Of a stretch of 64,000 nucleotides of DNA, positions 46,467 through 58,700 are shown piece after piece (positions within the stretch are counted from its first letter, which is position 1; the number at the start of each line of letters is the position of its first letter). A program made the position numbers and the translations under genes. A model generated the notes under the pieces. That model saw only the letters and a list, made by a program, of their open reading frames with translations. It did not search any database and was not told the origin of the DNA. Source of the DNA: Cryptomeria japonica (taxonomy: Eukaryota; Streptophyta; Pinopsida; Cupressales; Cupressaceae); the NCBI RefSeq assembly GCF_030272615.1, contig NC_081410.1:285633957-285697956 (forward strand), given 5' to 3'.

Positions 46467-49400
46467 CTATAGTCGGTTATGTATAATCTGAAAAATGTCT
46501 GCCAAAACCAAGTTAAGACCTTGCAAAAACTTTGTACTGTCAGAAATTATAGTCTTTGTCTGTCGGATCATCCTGGTGAGATAATGCATCTGTTTCTCTA
46601 GTGATCTTTCTCCTTGAATAGTTTCCTTAGATAGCTCATTCTGGTGTGTTAACAAATTATCCAATCTAGGACCAAGTTTGTTCTTTAACTCCCGATTTTT
46701 CATCTTTAACCTTGCTTTCTCTCTTTCCAATTTCTCAATCTTCTCTTCATAAGTAGACATCTCTTGATCCAAAACTGATATAAGTTCCGAAGAACCAATC
46801 ATATTGCCAACAATATCATCAATCTCTTTTTGTGTTTTCCTTATTTGTTCATCAATATCTTTTTTTAAATGGTGAGGTTTGCAGGCTTTCCTGTATAATT
46901 CCTTGTATTCTAGAATGGTGGAATTCAGTGTCGATAACAATGAAACAATCTATCCTATACAATCTTTTATTGTTATATCAAATAATTCATCCCTCTCCTT
47001 ATTAACTCTTTCCTGAATGGTCTCCTCATTTATCTTATCTAGAGTCTGAATGTTAGAAGAAATAAATTTGGGCAATGTGTCCAATTTACCTATAGACCCA
47101 AAAATGTGATCCACCTTGCACGTCAATGCAATCATTTGTAAAATTGGTAAATAATCATCAATAGCCTTAAATGCTAAGGCATTGCATTCTGTTATCTTCT
47201 TTATGGAATCTAATAATACATCAGTAATATTTGTCGGTCTGTAATCCACAGTAGAAGTACTGGGAGGAGTGCTAGGTTCTGCAATAATTTTCTTCTCTTC
47301 TCCAGATGCCTATTCAATTGCCTTAACCTCTTCTTTATTCACTTTCTCTTCCTTATTTTCACTCTTATTCTCATTCTTATTTTCATTCTTATTTTCTATC
47401 AGTTCTAATTGTGTCTTTTCTGGTTCTTTTTCTGTTTCTGTCAGTACCTCAATATTCTACTGAGTGTCAACAGTCTTGACCAGTGATTCAGGTTTCTCAA
47501 CATTATAGCTTCATATTTCTTTTCTTCTATAATTTCTTTGTCCAATACAATATTGATGTCCAGAGTGTCAATATTCATTGTGAATAGAATGTCTGACTCA
47601 GAATCAACATTATCTATTTTCACTTCCTCTGACTTCTCTTCTTCGGGCTCATTTGCATTTATGTCGATGCCTCTGATACTACCAATAGGGTGTCTTGTGC
47701 CAGTGGTGGTAAGTTGTCCTTAACTATGATGCCAGGTACACTGCCAAACTTACTCTTACCCTTATCTATTTTCTGATATACTTTGGTGAATTATTTATCA
47801 ACTTTCTATTTATCTTTCTCTTCCCTTTTCTCTTTCTCAACTAAGAATATATCCCACTTATCAGTTGTTTCATCTGCAATCTCTTTTACTTTGTCAACCA
47901 TAAGACTAACTTGTCGGTGACCACTCACAAAAATAGTCTTGTTAGCTTCAGATATTAAATCATCAATTTCTTGCTTAGAATTAACAGGATGAATGGCTAA
48001 CAGTGCCTCAACCTTCAGTTTCTTAACTAACTCCATAATGGATATTCTCTTTGCTTCAAGTCTCAAGTATAAATCATTAGGAAGAACATCTATAACCTCA
48101 ATAAGAACCTTCTTATATATGTCCAGATACAAAATAATTCTCTCCTCAATAGTATCCTTATCAGAATCAATAAAAGAATGATAGAACTTACTAACATTAT
48201 TGAGATTTCCTTCCTGAGTTATTTCATTTATAAGTTCAACTGGTGAAAGAGTGTCAGGTTTCTTTTGTTCTAGTTGCTTCTTTGGTGTGACTTTCTTCTT
48301 TTGACCACGGGGCTCTCTCACAGCCTATTGTTTCTTTCTAAGTGTTCTTGATTTCTTTGAAGATGGAGCAGGTGCCGGTGAGGGTTTTCTTTTCTTTCTG
48401 TCCACCCTTTTGAATTCTGCAACCTTATCATTGTCAGAATCGAATGAGGTAGCCACAGGAGAAATATGTGCTACCGATTGTTGTTCTGGTTTTCTTTCTT
48501 GTTCATCAACACCTCTCATCGGATCAAGTTTCAACATGCCCTTCTTAACAACTTCAACAAATTTTGAAGCATCTTTTATTACTTTGTCTCTTTTCTTCCT
48601 CTGCTTCTGCATAGTAACATCACTCTCTATAGTTTCAACATTACCAAAGATTTTCTTAGTGGGTTCTGGTGGAGCATCTAGGAGTACCTTGGTATAAGAT
48701 TCCAAGATGTGTGGTCCACTTCATAACCCATCTCTATTATCCAGACAGTTCTAGGTCTAACTACCTCTATCCATACTTCATCTCTTTTAATCACAAAGCA
48801 TATCTGTTTGTCATATTTGTCAACAATGCTTTGAGGGATCCTTTCCCTTTGCCTCATTTTTTCTTGAAATTCCTTGAAATTCTCTTTTACCTATTTGTCA
48901 CCATCTAAACCTATTTTGGTAATTGCCTCCTTAATCTATTTTCCAACATAAATATCATAGGCAAAATCCTTGTGTCCAATACCAGGGATCTCCTTTGAGA
49001 AATATAGCATTAAGCATACAATAAAATTCCCAAACTTGAAAGTTCCCTTCTTATCACCTTTGATCTTATCCAAATTTTCTAACAGTTCATCTCCCAACAA
49101 TTCATAGATGTCAATTTTAGCATTATTCATAATTATCTCATAGGCACTATGAATGCATAAACTTGAAACAGAATTTAGCCTATTAGTATGAGCAACTTTG
49201 TATCCAATAACCATACTATCTTATTTGACATTGTTATTAGTTATATCACTAACCCTAAGTGATCTGTTATCTGATGTTGTGTCGGTTAAGTTCATAACTT
49301 CTTTGTTTGGAATTTTCTTTTTCTTCTCAGGCCTAGTGTCGATAGAAGGTAAACCAATAACAACCTTAATTGCTTTTCTAATGATTTTGAAAACTCAATC

Positions 49401-49780
49401 TAACCACAAAAATTCATCGTGAACTGTGCTAAGAACATAATGAACAATCTCATCTAAAAATTCAGGCATGTGAAGGATTTTAATGAACCCTAAATCTTCA
49501 ACAACCTTGTGTTTTGGTTTGACTACACCTTGTTTGTCAGTGATAACATTCATGAACATGCTCTTTAAATCCTCTGACCCTAACTCTCCAATGTTACAAT
49601 GAATATATGCCCTAGGGTCTTTAGCAAATGCAACTCCCTTTGGGATTTTTGAAATGCACCAATGGATTCATCCAACTTTCCTATCTTAGGGATTATCTTG
49701 AAGACTAGTCTAGGACATCTGATATTTTCCACAATAGTAGGGTTTGCAATGAATTCAAGAACGAAGTATGAAGAAGACAT
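46467..49780 (-). pseudogene. NA2 ORF2: ~1,100-aa protein of unknown function
   Basis: Start ATG 49780 (MSSSYFVLEFIANPTIVENI), matching MASSSTLEFIPNPTIVEN of NA1. Ends at 46467-46469 (IFQIIHNRL). Same order as in NA1: N-terminal domain (GYKVAHTNRLNSVSSLCIHS near 49200), segment TKKIFGNVETIESDVT, basic NLS-like KRVDRKKRKPSPAPAPSSKK near 48420-48360, the IYKKVLIEVIDVLPNDLYLR block near 48120, an acidic linker with breaks (47800-47250), then a strong C-terminal coiled coil 46940-46467 (EKIEKLEREKARLKMKNREL). The C-terminal 157 codons and 48321-47806 are open, so it is better kept than NA1. Overall length 3,314 nt with net frameshifts. Function not known. Confidence 0.75.
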
Positions 49781-50119
49781 TTCATGAGATAAATACCTTT
49801 TACTATTGAATGTAAGTGAAAACCTTGGATGCCCTGAAAAAACCTTTGCTGCTTCGCTTCTTGAATGTTGGTGCTCAACTTCTTCTCTCTTCGAATGCTT
49901 GAATTTTTGGTAAGTCAAAATGAGAAATTCAAGTGCTTTATAACCAAAAAGTTAACTTACAACAACAATAAATGCTTCATCGGTGAAGTGAATACTTAAC
50001 ATGTGTGTCGGTAAAGAAGAAATATGACTTCGTACTACCAATTGAGGGTAAATGCATGATCTTCAATTAGTTTCCTTACCCCTAAAGATTATTCCTTAGT
50101 TAGATGAAGAATCTCCTGC

Positions 50120-51212
50120 CGATGCAGGATTACTTTGTTTTGTCGGTGCAGAGCCATATTCATCATTTCTCTAATCTCTCTTCTCGATGCATTGTTTAGT
50201 GAATTCTTGTTTGATTTCATTCACCTTTTCTTTTCCTTTGTCATTAGATCCTTTGTTGTTCATCGGTACACTCTTGTTTCTACAAAATCTTGCAATATGC
50301 CCAATCTTGTTGCATGCATAATAGGTTACATTGTTTCTTTGAATAGCTTTTCCATAACCTTAACTAGTTTGAGTTTTGCATTGATTAGATAGATGTCCAA
50401 ATCTGCCACAAACATAGCATTTCACATTCATTCTACAATTGTCTAAGTTATAACCATTTTTATTGCATTTGGAACATTGACCGGTGGGTAATATTTTGAT
50501 TATTCCTAAATCTGCACTGATTTTCTCTATGACCAAATTTGTTGCAATTAAAACATTTGCCATTGAATTTATAAGCATTAGGTTGCCTTACTAGTTTGAT
50601 GTGATCATGATTGTTTGCAGTTCCAAAACTTTCTCCATGTTCAAATCCAAGTCCAACTATTTCTCCATCAGGTTTTTGACTTTTCAGCATATCATCAAGC
50701 TTGTCTGAACTCTTCTTGAATTTGTCTTTGTATTCATTTGCAACAACCAACTCACTTTCCAAAGTACTAACTTGTATCATAAGTTTCTCTTTGTCATATT
50801 GCATGTGAATCAAATCTATTTTAAACATATCATTTTCATAACTAAGCCTTAGAGATTCATCTGATCTTTCATTTTCATTAAGTCTTTTGGCCAAATATTC
50901 CTCATTCCTCTTTCTATCTTCAATATCCTTGCATACTCTCATGGTTAAATCTTGCATCTCATTCCTCATAATACTATTCTCTTGTCTCAGTTTCTCTGCA
51001 ATATCTCTCAGAGTTTCCTTTTCTTCATCATCTTGGTTTTGCAGTTGCACATGTAATTATTTTCTCTTATTCTTTGCTATAACCCAGTTATCTTGAAGTT
51101 CTTTGATGAATTCCCAAGCATATCTAAGTTCATCTTCTAGTTTGATATTCTTTAGTTCTTCTGCATCAAAATCTTCAAGAGCTCCTTCCAACTGTTATCT
51201 CAAGTTTTCCAT
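50120..51212 (-). pseudogene. NA2 ORF1: coiled-coil, multi-zinc-knuckle gag-like protein
   Basis: Start ATG 51212 (MENLR), with a TGA five codons later and a second stop before the long open part 51050-50460. Residues up to about 210 form a charged coiled coil (ETLRDIAEKLRQENSIMRNE; SLRLSYENDMFKIDLIHMQY). The knuckles follow: CFNCNKFGHRENQC, then after a frameshift CSKCNKNGYNLDNC (His replaced by Asn), CYVCGRFGHLSNQC, and YYACNKIGQIARFC (first Cys and His lost). The 3' boundary near 50120 is approximate. Presumed role is packaging of element RNA; coiled coils suggest multimer formation. Confidence 0.75.
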
Positions 51213-51269
51213 CGGTACCAGTTTCAGAATCTTCCTCAAGCTATTAGGCTTCTGCAAATAGAGGACTAG

Positions 51270-51281
51270 GCTCTGATACCA
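51270..51281 (-). other. tRNA-iMet primer-binding site of NA2
   Basis: Plus-strand GCTCTGATACCA, the exact complement of TGGTATCAGAGC, 2 nt from the LTR. It is identical to the sites in B and C, linking the NA family to copia-type priming. Confidence 0.95.
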
Positions 51282-51283
51282 AT

Positions 51284-52175
51284 TGTTAGATACTTGGTTA
51301 GTCCCAAAGGCACTAAGAGGGGGGTGAATCAGTGTCTAACCGATAAATGAAATATTTAAACTTATTTGCAACTTTACAACCCAAACTAATATACCGGTAA
51401 TCAAATAATAATGTAGTAAAGAGGAACAAAAGAATAAGCATCAATGCACACCATAACACATATATTTTTGGCGAGGAAACCCGGTAAGACAAAAACCTCG
51501 ATGGGATTTGTGACCCATAATATTTACTCATTGGCCAATATGAATAAATATTACTTAGTACAATAGGGGCCTGCACATGCAGGAAGGCCAACTTCCTAGA
51601 GCTCACTGCTCAACAACAAAATGGAGTCCCACTGACTACACAATTGGATGGTTAAATCCAATAACAACATACTGCTTCAAAATAGCATCTGTAATGCTGG
51701 ATTCAGTACCAGTTTAAGCTTTGTTTGTTACCTTTGCCAAAACCTTGCTTCACTCTGCTCTACCCTTATTCACTCTCAAGATAAATACATCAAAATGCAT
51801 ATACAATTAGTCGCTATCATAGACTATCACATATTACTACTTCCTTACATTACATATCATATCCTTACTTACATTACAAATGACCTACAAGATCTCATAC
51901 ATATATGAGTCTTTACAATTCATCATGTCGAACATACAAATATAATATTACATTATAATACATTTCGCATAAACAATATTATTTCCAAGTCGGCTTGGAC
52001 TGCCAGTATAATATGCTATTAGTTTTAAACTGGATGCTAGTGTGAATAACCCTTGTAGTGACTGTCGGTGCCGATAGATGAAGTCTGTTGCCGATAGAAC
52101 CTTTGAACTCTGTTACTAGTTGGTTGCCATCAATGACAATATCAACCATTCTCATTTGAGTGTATAATGCCAACA
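51284..52175 (-). repeat. 5' LTR of NA2
   Basis: An 892-bp copy, TGTTAGATAC ... AATGCCAACA, followed by GTCAT. It carries CTCATACATATATGAG near 51895, the counterpart of the NA1 palindrome, and the G/C-rich box near 51319. Confidence 0.93.
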
Positions 52176-52425
52176 GTCATATGGTCACAGTCCCCTATTT
52201 TGCACAAGTATATACTTCTCTCAGCCTATTAATGGTTTTGCTTAAAAATTATGTGTGCCCCTAGGATAGGGACTTATGGTTGTATATATAATATTTAGGT
52301 AGTTTTTGGTTTGTGGTTAGTTTTCCTATGTGTTTTGTCCCTTTGGTTCCGTTCATTTTGGCTTGCACTCAGTTGCCCCTCCACCCATCTACATAGCATT
52401 GCCCTTTCTTTCTGCCTATCTTTCT

Positions 52426-52487
52426 AACTCTGTAGCCTAATGGATAAGGCACTGGTCTTATTTAAGATTCTGAGGTTCTCCACATCC
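52426..52487 (+). pseudogene. tRNA-derived relic (Arg-like D-arm)
   Basis: AACTCTGTAGCCTAATGGAT followed by AAGGCACTGGTCTTA closely resembles the 5' half of an arginine tRNA, with a pol III A-box match TAGCCTAATGG at 52433-52443. The 3' half is decayed: GAGGTTCTCCACATCC lacks the GTTCGANTC B-box. It could be a tRNA pseudogene or the head of a SINE. It lies in the G1 interior between NA2 and the G1 3' LTR. Confidence 0.55.
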
Positions 52488-52516
52488 TATTAGTTCTTGT
52501 CCCCATTTAGAGCCTA

Positions 52517-55500
52517 TGTTACCCATAAAACTTAAATTTTTCTACCATGTCATAATTTTTTATGCCCTAAGGACTCCCTTGATCTGCTTCAATAATGTGG
52601 CTCCCAAGTCACAGCCTTATGCCTTTTCAAAACTAAGTTGATCTTGTCGTGGGGTTCTCAAGTTTCAAAAGCTCTTGATCACCCGACATGATTGTGAGAA
52701 ATCACAAAAGGCCAATCGCTCTTCATGAAGATCCAAGAAAGTCAGGTTTTTGATTGATTTTTGAAGCAGTTTAAAGGTTGTGATTCTACCCGATTTCTTG
52801 ATACACTTATGTTAATTTATGAAGTTTGTTGGCATTGCATGAAGATTACATTGATGAAGTATAGTGTTGTCATTAATGTCAATAGTAACCAGTAATGAAG
52901 TTGAATTGCAACCAATAGTAATGCAGTGAAAGCAACCAGTAGTAAAGTAGTGAAGGCAACCGGTATTATTATTAAAGCAGAGTGATCAACCGGTAACCCT
53001 AACCAGTTGATAAGTAGAACCCTAACCGATGGAGCTTGGAGAATTGGTTGTGATGATCTATGATAGAATGGTAATCGGAGATGAAGATGCCACATAAGCA
53101 TGTTGCACATGATGAGTTTCAAAGTGGATTTGGTATGTAGAGATAATTGTTTATCTTGGGAATGATCAAATGCATAGCATGAAGTGAAAAACACGTGATG
53201 AGCTATAGGATCCAATGTGCGGTGATCTAGGAGTGGTTGAAGTTGTCTAGAATAATATGTAGTTGATTTCTATGTAATCTAATGATCAAGATTGAACTGA
53301 TATGTTTGTAATCTTTATGAGATTTGTAGGTTTTGTGTTGTGTTACCAACCTATTGTAACTACTTATAAGGTCGATGATTTGTTTCAATGTTGTGTTGGA
53401 AAAATTGGTTAAGTATGATTATTGTCAAACCAGAAGGTGTGTCTGCAGAATGTTGTGAAGGCAGATAGGAGTAGAAAAGGATTTGATTAAGAAAGGAAGT
53501 GCTATTACCAGATCAACACAAAACCTATTATTCTCTAACCATTACAATAGTTAAATCCCTTAACCAGGTAATCTTTAATGGGATTCTTGTTGAAATCCTC
53601 TAACCAGGTGATCCATTAGCTTGGATTTGAAATCCTCCACCGAGGTTACCTCTAATAGGGTATTTCCTTTAACAAGGTATTGTAGTCAATCCCTTAATCA
53701 AGTGGTTCTTAACTGGATTTGTTCTTAATAGGACATTATTGTATAAGCTTCTAACAAGGCTTGGCTCCTAACAGGGAAAACTTCAGAAGAGTTCAAAATA
53801 CTTGTGGGTATTCATCTCCACTATGGTTTTCCCATTTGGGTTTCCACGTGAAAAATCATTGTGTCAAATGGTGAATGATTTTGTGGATTTGTTTTGATAT
53901 GGTTGATTTGAATGACTAGCAATTCTGCATAGATATGTTTAGATGACCTACTAATATTAGTGAAGTGGTTTAATGTTTTGGTAAAATGGTATTTAAGTTT
54001 CAGATCTGTTACATTGTATCATTGATGTTTTGGTCAACCGGTAAAGTTTGACAGTGTAGTTGCAGTTTTTGATACAGTGACTAAACCGGTTAAGTTTAGT
54101 GATTGGATTCTGAGTTGAAAGTTTGTTTGGTGAAAGTTTAGTTTATTTTCTATCTACTGATTCAGCCCCCCATCTCAATAGTTGACCGAATCCTTATAGT
54201 TTCATCATATTATCAAAGTCTTCAAGAAGGGACCACCACTTGACTTAGAAGCTGGCACATTTCTCAAGGACACAACAAGCTTGCTGAGGTGGTGACATAA
54301 ATGTTGACAGGGAATAGGTTATAGTTAGCCACTGGTGGAAATTGTTTGAGTTTATCTACTTTGTGAAGGAAATCACTTTTGTCATTTCCAACTTTGACCT
54401 GTCATGCCAACATGCGGTATGCATTTTTCGAGAAGCCGATTAGGAAGATTTATCATTAATGACAAGATTAAGCAGTTGAGGACATGTAAAGGTGTCAACA
54501 TGTGTTGTAGCACTTGATATTATTACCCTTGGAGATACAATTTAATACACCACCTTTTTGAAAATGGCTAAAGGAGTGTGTGCTATCATGAGTTGTCCCT
54601 ATCAGAATGGTTTTACCTCATGATGGCGAACTACCGTTTCGAAACCCAAACTTAAATTGGCTAGAAATTGAATAGGAAGATATCATCTGACAAGTATGAT
54701 CTTTTGCATGGAAATAGCATACTGACTTCAACCAATATAGAAAATCTATTACCCTGTTAGAGAAAATCATGGAGCAGGCTGAGAATCACGAGCCAAGTCT
54801 ATAGGGAGAGCTTGTTGTATAAAGGATTCCTGATAACTAATCTTTTCAAATAGCATCAAGGATGGTACTCAAAGGCAAAGGTCCCCTGACCCAACCTGAT
54901 GTTGAGTATTTATGGGATGATACCCTTCTCGTACATTTGGGCAACTATACTTGATGATGATAAATTCACTAAAGTCCTTTGGGTGCTGATTGAAGAAGAA
55001 AGAAAAGCAGACAAGATTGTCTGTCAGATTGCAGGATTGAATTCAATACTTGATGAAGAAGGAGCATGAGATTAATGGTTCATGAATAGGGTTTATTTGA
55101 TAATGTTTTTTAAAATCATGTTTATAACAATCATTTTGCGAGACCATTACTTTAAAAAAATTATTTTTGAAAACAAAACAAACTTTAGTTATAAATAGAT
55201 AAAATGATAGATAGTAAAGGGGGGAGGAAAATACTAAAAGGTATAGAATATTTTGCAATGTTTGTCATCTTTGATAATTTTGGGTTTTCTGGACATCTCT
55301 GGAGTGAATTAATATATCAAAACTTTTCTTTTTTTATATTCTTTCATGTTGGTAGTAAGCTTTGAATTACTACTATTTACTTTATTTTGCTATGGTTATA
55401 TGTGGATGATGTAGAAAATTTGGATTTTGCATGTCCCTTTTCAGTTATTTTTGTCACATTTCAATATTTTTTCGTACAGTTAATTATGTTGTGAGAAAAC

Positions 55501-55771
55501 TATGTGTTGTTCACATCCTTTCGAATGATCTAAATCTAAGATTTTGTCTTTTGCATATGAGAATTATATATCTTTTCCTTTCTTGCTTTCTAGTAAAAAG
55601 CATACTGCAAAACCTAGAATTAGATTAAAGAGAGAGTTGTACCTCTAAAATTCAGAGGAAGATTGCCAACATAATTGACAATCTCTCCAATAGTTAATTA
55701 CTTATTTGTATTTCATGTTGGGCACATTGAGTCATTTTGTTTCTTTAGAAAGAGAAATCTATTAACTAACA
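52517..55771 (+). repeat. 3' LTR of G1, interrupted
   Basis: Colinear with 42362-44006 except for the nested solo LTR (52827-54215) and an extra ~220-250 bp near 54700-54955. Many substitutions, mostly transitions, separate it from the 5' copy, so the insertion is old. No clear polypurine tract is visible just upstream. Confidence 0.78.
52827..54215 (+). repeat. solo LTR of copia type inside the G1 3' LTR
   Basis: 1,389 bp starting TGTTGGCATTGCATGAAG and ending TTATCA, flanked by AAGTT (52822-52826) and AAGTC (54216-54220). It has the C-rich GATTCAGCCCCCC box near 54160, like the other LTRs here, and no internal coding sequence. The intact G1 5' LTR shows the uninterrupted site. Such solo LTRs arise by recombination between the two LTRs of one element. 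Confidence 0.85.
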
Positions 55772-58700
55772 CATAGGTATATGATGGTGTTACTCATGGA
55801 GTTTCTGTATGACTACATGGTAGTCAAAGAATGTAAATGCTTCTCTTACATTGATTGTACCTTGAATGTGAGCTACTCTAAGATACTTAAGGCACTGCTC
55901 TGATCTAATTTTCTTTCTCAGTCATAACTGTGTAATGGATATCATTGCTTAAGCTATTGCCTAGTTCTCTGTCAAAACTCTTCTCTTAAACGTGCATAGA
56001 TGGCTCTTAGTGATCTGTATCTGCTCACTATGATCTCCTTGTATTATTTTAAAATGAACCTTCTATTATTCCATTACCATGTGCTGATCTGTTATATTTA
56101 TAGCTCTAATTTGAGTCACTATCTTTCTTGATGATTACTATATACCATCGTTGTTTTGATACTCCCTTTGTCTTTGGTTCTTTGGCTATTCTTTAAATGA
56201 AGGATCTCTGCCATGTGAGCTTGAAGGCTTGCATCATATGATATTTATCACTATCTTATAGGTGTAGTACTATAATAATGTGTCATAATGATCGTGTCCT
56301 CTTTTGTTATTTCTAGGAAGCTCCTTGAAAGATTATTTGACAGAATCACTGTACTTTGACTCTCATAGCTGATACAACTACTTGCTAGCTCTACATCAAT
56401 GTCTTTAGCTCTTTCACAATGGTTTTGAGTGAGACAACACTCAATCTATGAGATTATTTCTACTTAAATAATTGTACCTATCATGACATGACTTATGACA
56501 TAGTCCAACTTATGACATAGTCCAAACTTTAAATTAGATGATCTTCCTTTTTCTTTTACTGCATATATGAGTTTCCTTTTAAGGTGACTATAATTATCGA
56601 ATAATTCTTGTCACTATCTTGTAGGGTTGTATTACTAGCTATACTTTGCACTTATTCACTTGCATTGACTGATAACTGGCTTTATGATTTGACTATGTTT
56701 TGAGGTTTTGGCTTTATCTTGCCTTGGGTTTTCAACTTGTAGAGCTACCTACAACACCTTGACTATCATTGATTTGCATATTTTTGTTTTGTGATCTATG
56801 ATTGATATGATTCCATGTGTATGATAATGCCAATTCTTTGCCCTAACTTCTATGTCTTTTTACCTTTGAAAATTGTTATGGTGTTTGTGCTATGATATAC
56901 TAACACTGCTCCATGCACTCTTGATGTGAAAAGATCCTTTGTGTTTTGACCAAAATATGTTGCTGAGTGAATCTACTTGTGTAGGGTCTCCTCTCTTATA
57001 TTGATAAAGCTCTTGCATTGGATATGAAATTATGATATTGACTATCAAATTATTGCTCTTACTATATATGTATTTGTGATTGTGCTATGTATCTTTTGAT
57101 TCAATGTATTTAGCATTGGGCTGCATTTACAATCTCCATATTCAAAGGTTCATGTTAAAGGTCATGATGATAGCTACAGCCTTGTAAGATAATAAAGAGA
57201 CTCTGATGTATCATGGCTTGTGATTACAATGACATAGTATTATGATATTTTCCTATATGAATTATGATTGTCTTAAAGATGTTTATGTATGTCTCATGTT
57301 GTCACTACACCTTTAGCTAGCCTTCTAGCTAATCTTATAACATGTGCATTGTCTTCACTCTATTTTAAGATTGCTAGAATGATTTGTACAATGACTACTA
57401 TGAGATTCTGTCAATTCTCATTAGTATTAATTGATAATGGCTCCTTTTTTTAATCTAGCTTCTTATGTCATTACCTTCAAGGGCTCTACTATGTGATTAT
57501 CTTTATAGTTTATTGTTCTTGAGGTAGAAATCTTACTTGTCATGGCTGCTATGACTATGAGTTTCCTCTACTATTCTGATTGCTCTGAGTATTATTGTCA
57601 TCATGAGGCTCTATAATAGTGCTCATGTCTTGATGTGAGAAAACTAGGATGTGAGTGTGCCCTTTAGTGTTTGATTTAGCAGTAATACCCCTTATTTGCT
57701 ACTTATGTGTCTTCATTCCTTGTATTGACCATACTCAAACAATTAGTGTATCTCTTTTGACTCTTGAGATGCTCATGAATATATTTTTATCTTCGTGCTC
57801 TACATTTTGACTGGTATCCTGCTCTTTGTCTGAAAAAGTGACTGTGACTAATCACTGTGATTTGAAGGCTTTACTCTCCTTTGTGATAGTCATACACAAA
57901 GTGCTTTCACTATGGATACAAAAATGTTTTTTCTTGAATTGTGACTTCATTGATGTTAATGAAGGTGCTTAATTGTTTTTTATATGACTGTACTCATTCT
58001 TTTGTGGAAACTACTGTGAAAGATGATTGTATTTATAGCAGCTGCCTAAATTGTAAGTTTGGTACTATCTTAAATGGCTGCATCTATTGGTATGATGATG
58101 AAGGCTCTACTCTTGTTCTTAAGAGTGACTATTATCTCATTCTTATTACTCTCCTTACTATCATTGCATCTTTTATTTTCTTGAAGGATCATTATTCACT
58201 ATCATTAGGCCATGGAGGTTGCCATATGGTGATTGAGATGCCCTATATGTTGCACTCTATATGATCAAACCATAGGCCATATGGGTTATTGTCTATCTTG
58301 ATCCATTATGATGACCTTTCATGAAGCATTAAGACAATAATTTTGGACTCTTCATAGTCGTTTCACATTCAATGTACCTTGGGATGCCTTTCTTATTGTA
58401 TACTGGTTGTGCATGGGCTATCACACCTTTAGACTATTGAATGTCTCTTGATATTATCAATTCATTGTCCTATGATGAGTTGCTATTATTTCTCTGAGAC
58501 CCTGTTAGGGCTATCTAGTCTTTTAATATGCCAATATGGTTCCATTGGGCACAGGCACGTCATTCATAAAAGTGATCCTAAAATTTTCACTATTGTGGAT
58601 GATGGGTCCCTATTCAATGAAGCTATATTGACATGTTAGCATGTTGGGCTCAACCCTTTTGGGAGCCTCATTTAACCCCACATTCTTTATGATGAATCAG

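Larger units (their letters stand above)
45395..52175 (-). mobile_element. NA2: complete non-autonomous LTR retrotransposon, minus strand
   Basis: A 6.8-kb element bounded by a perfect target duplication GTCAT (45390-45394 and 52176-52180). On the minus strand: 5' LTR (52175-51284), perfect tRNA-iMet PBS (51281-51270), ORF1 (coiled coil and zinc knuckles), ORF2 (~1,100 aa, unknown), PPT (46281-46267), 3' LTR (46266-45395). It contains no protease, integrase or RT. It is nested in G1 and is the same family as NA1. Confidence 0.93.
42362..55771 (+). mobile_element. G1: Ty3/gypsy-like LTR element carrying nested insertions
   Basis: Two direct copies, 42362-44006 and 52517-55771, both begin TGTTACCCATAAAACTTAAA and end TTAACTAACA, so they look like LTRs. 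Flanks are CATAT (42357-42361) and CATAG (55772-55776), a 5-bp duplication with one mismatch. Right after the 5' LTR, TTTTTGGTGATTTTGTTGGGG looks like a CpG-decayed form of the gypsy primer site TGGCGCCGTTGCCGGGG. Without the nested NA2, the interior is only about 1.7 kb (44007-45394 plus 52181-52516), with no integrase or RT, so G1 is itself defective or non-autonomous. Confidence 0.75.

Noticed and set aside
42362-55771. Interpretation as a simple segmental tandem duplication
   Set aside because: TG...CA ends, flanking CATAT/CATAG and a primer-site-like sequence fit LTRs better.
57941-58264. 107-codon frame in noncoding DNA
   Set aside because: Hydrophobic, low-quality translation without motifs or supporting context; likely chance.
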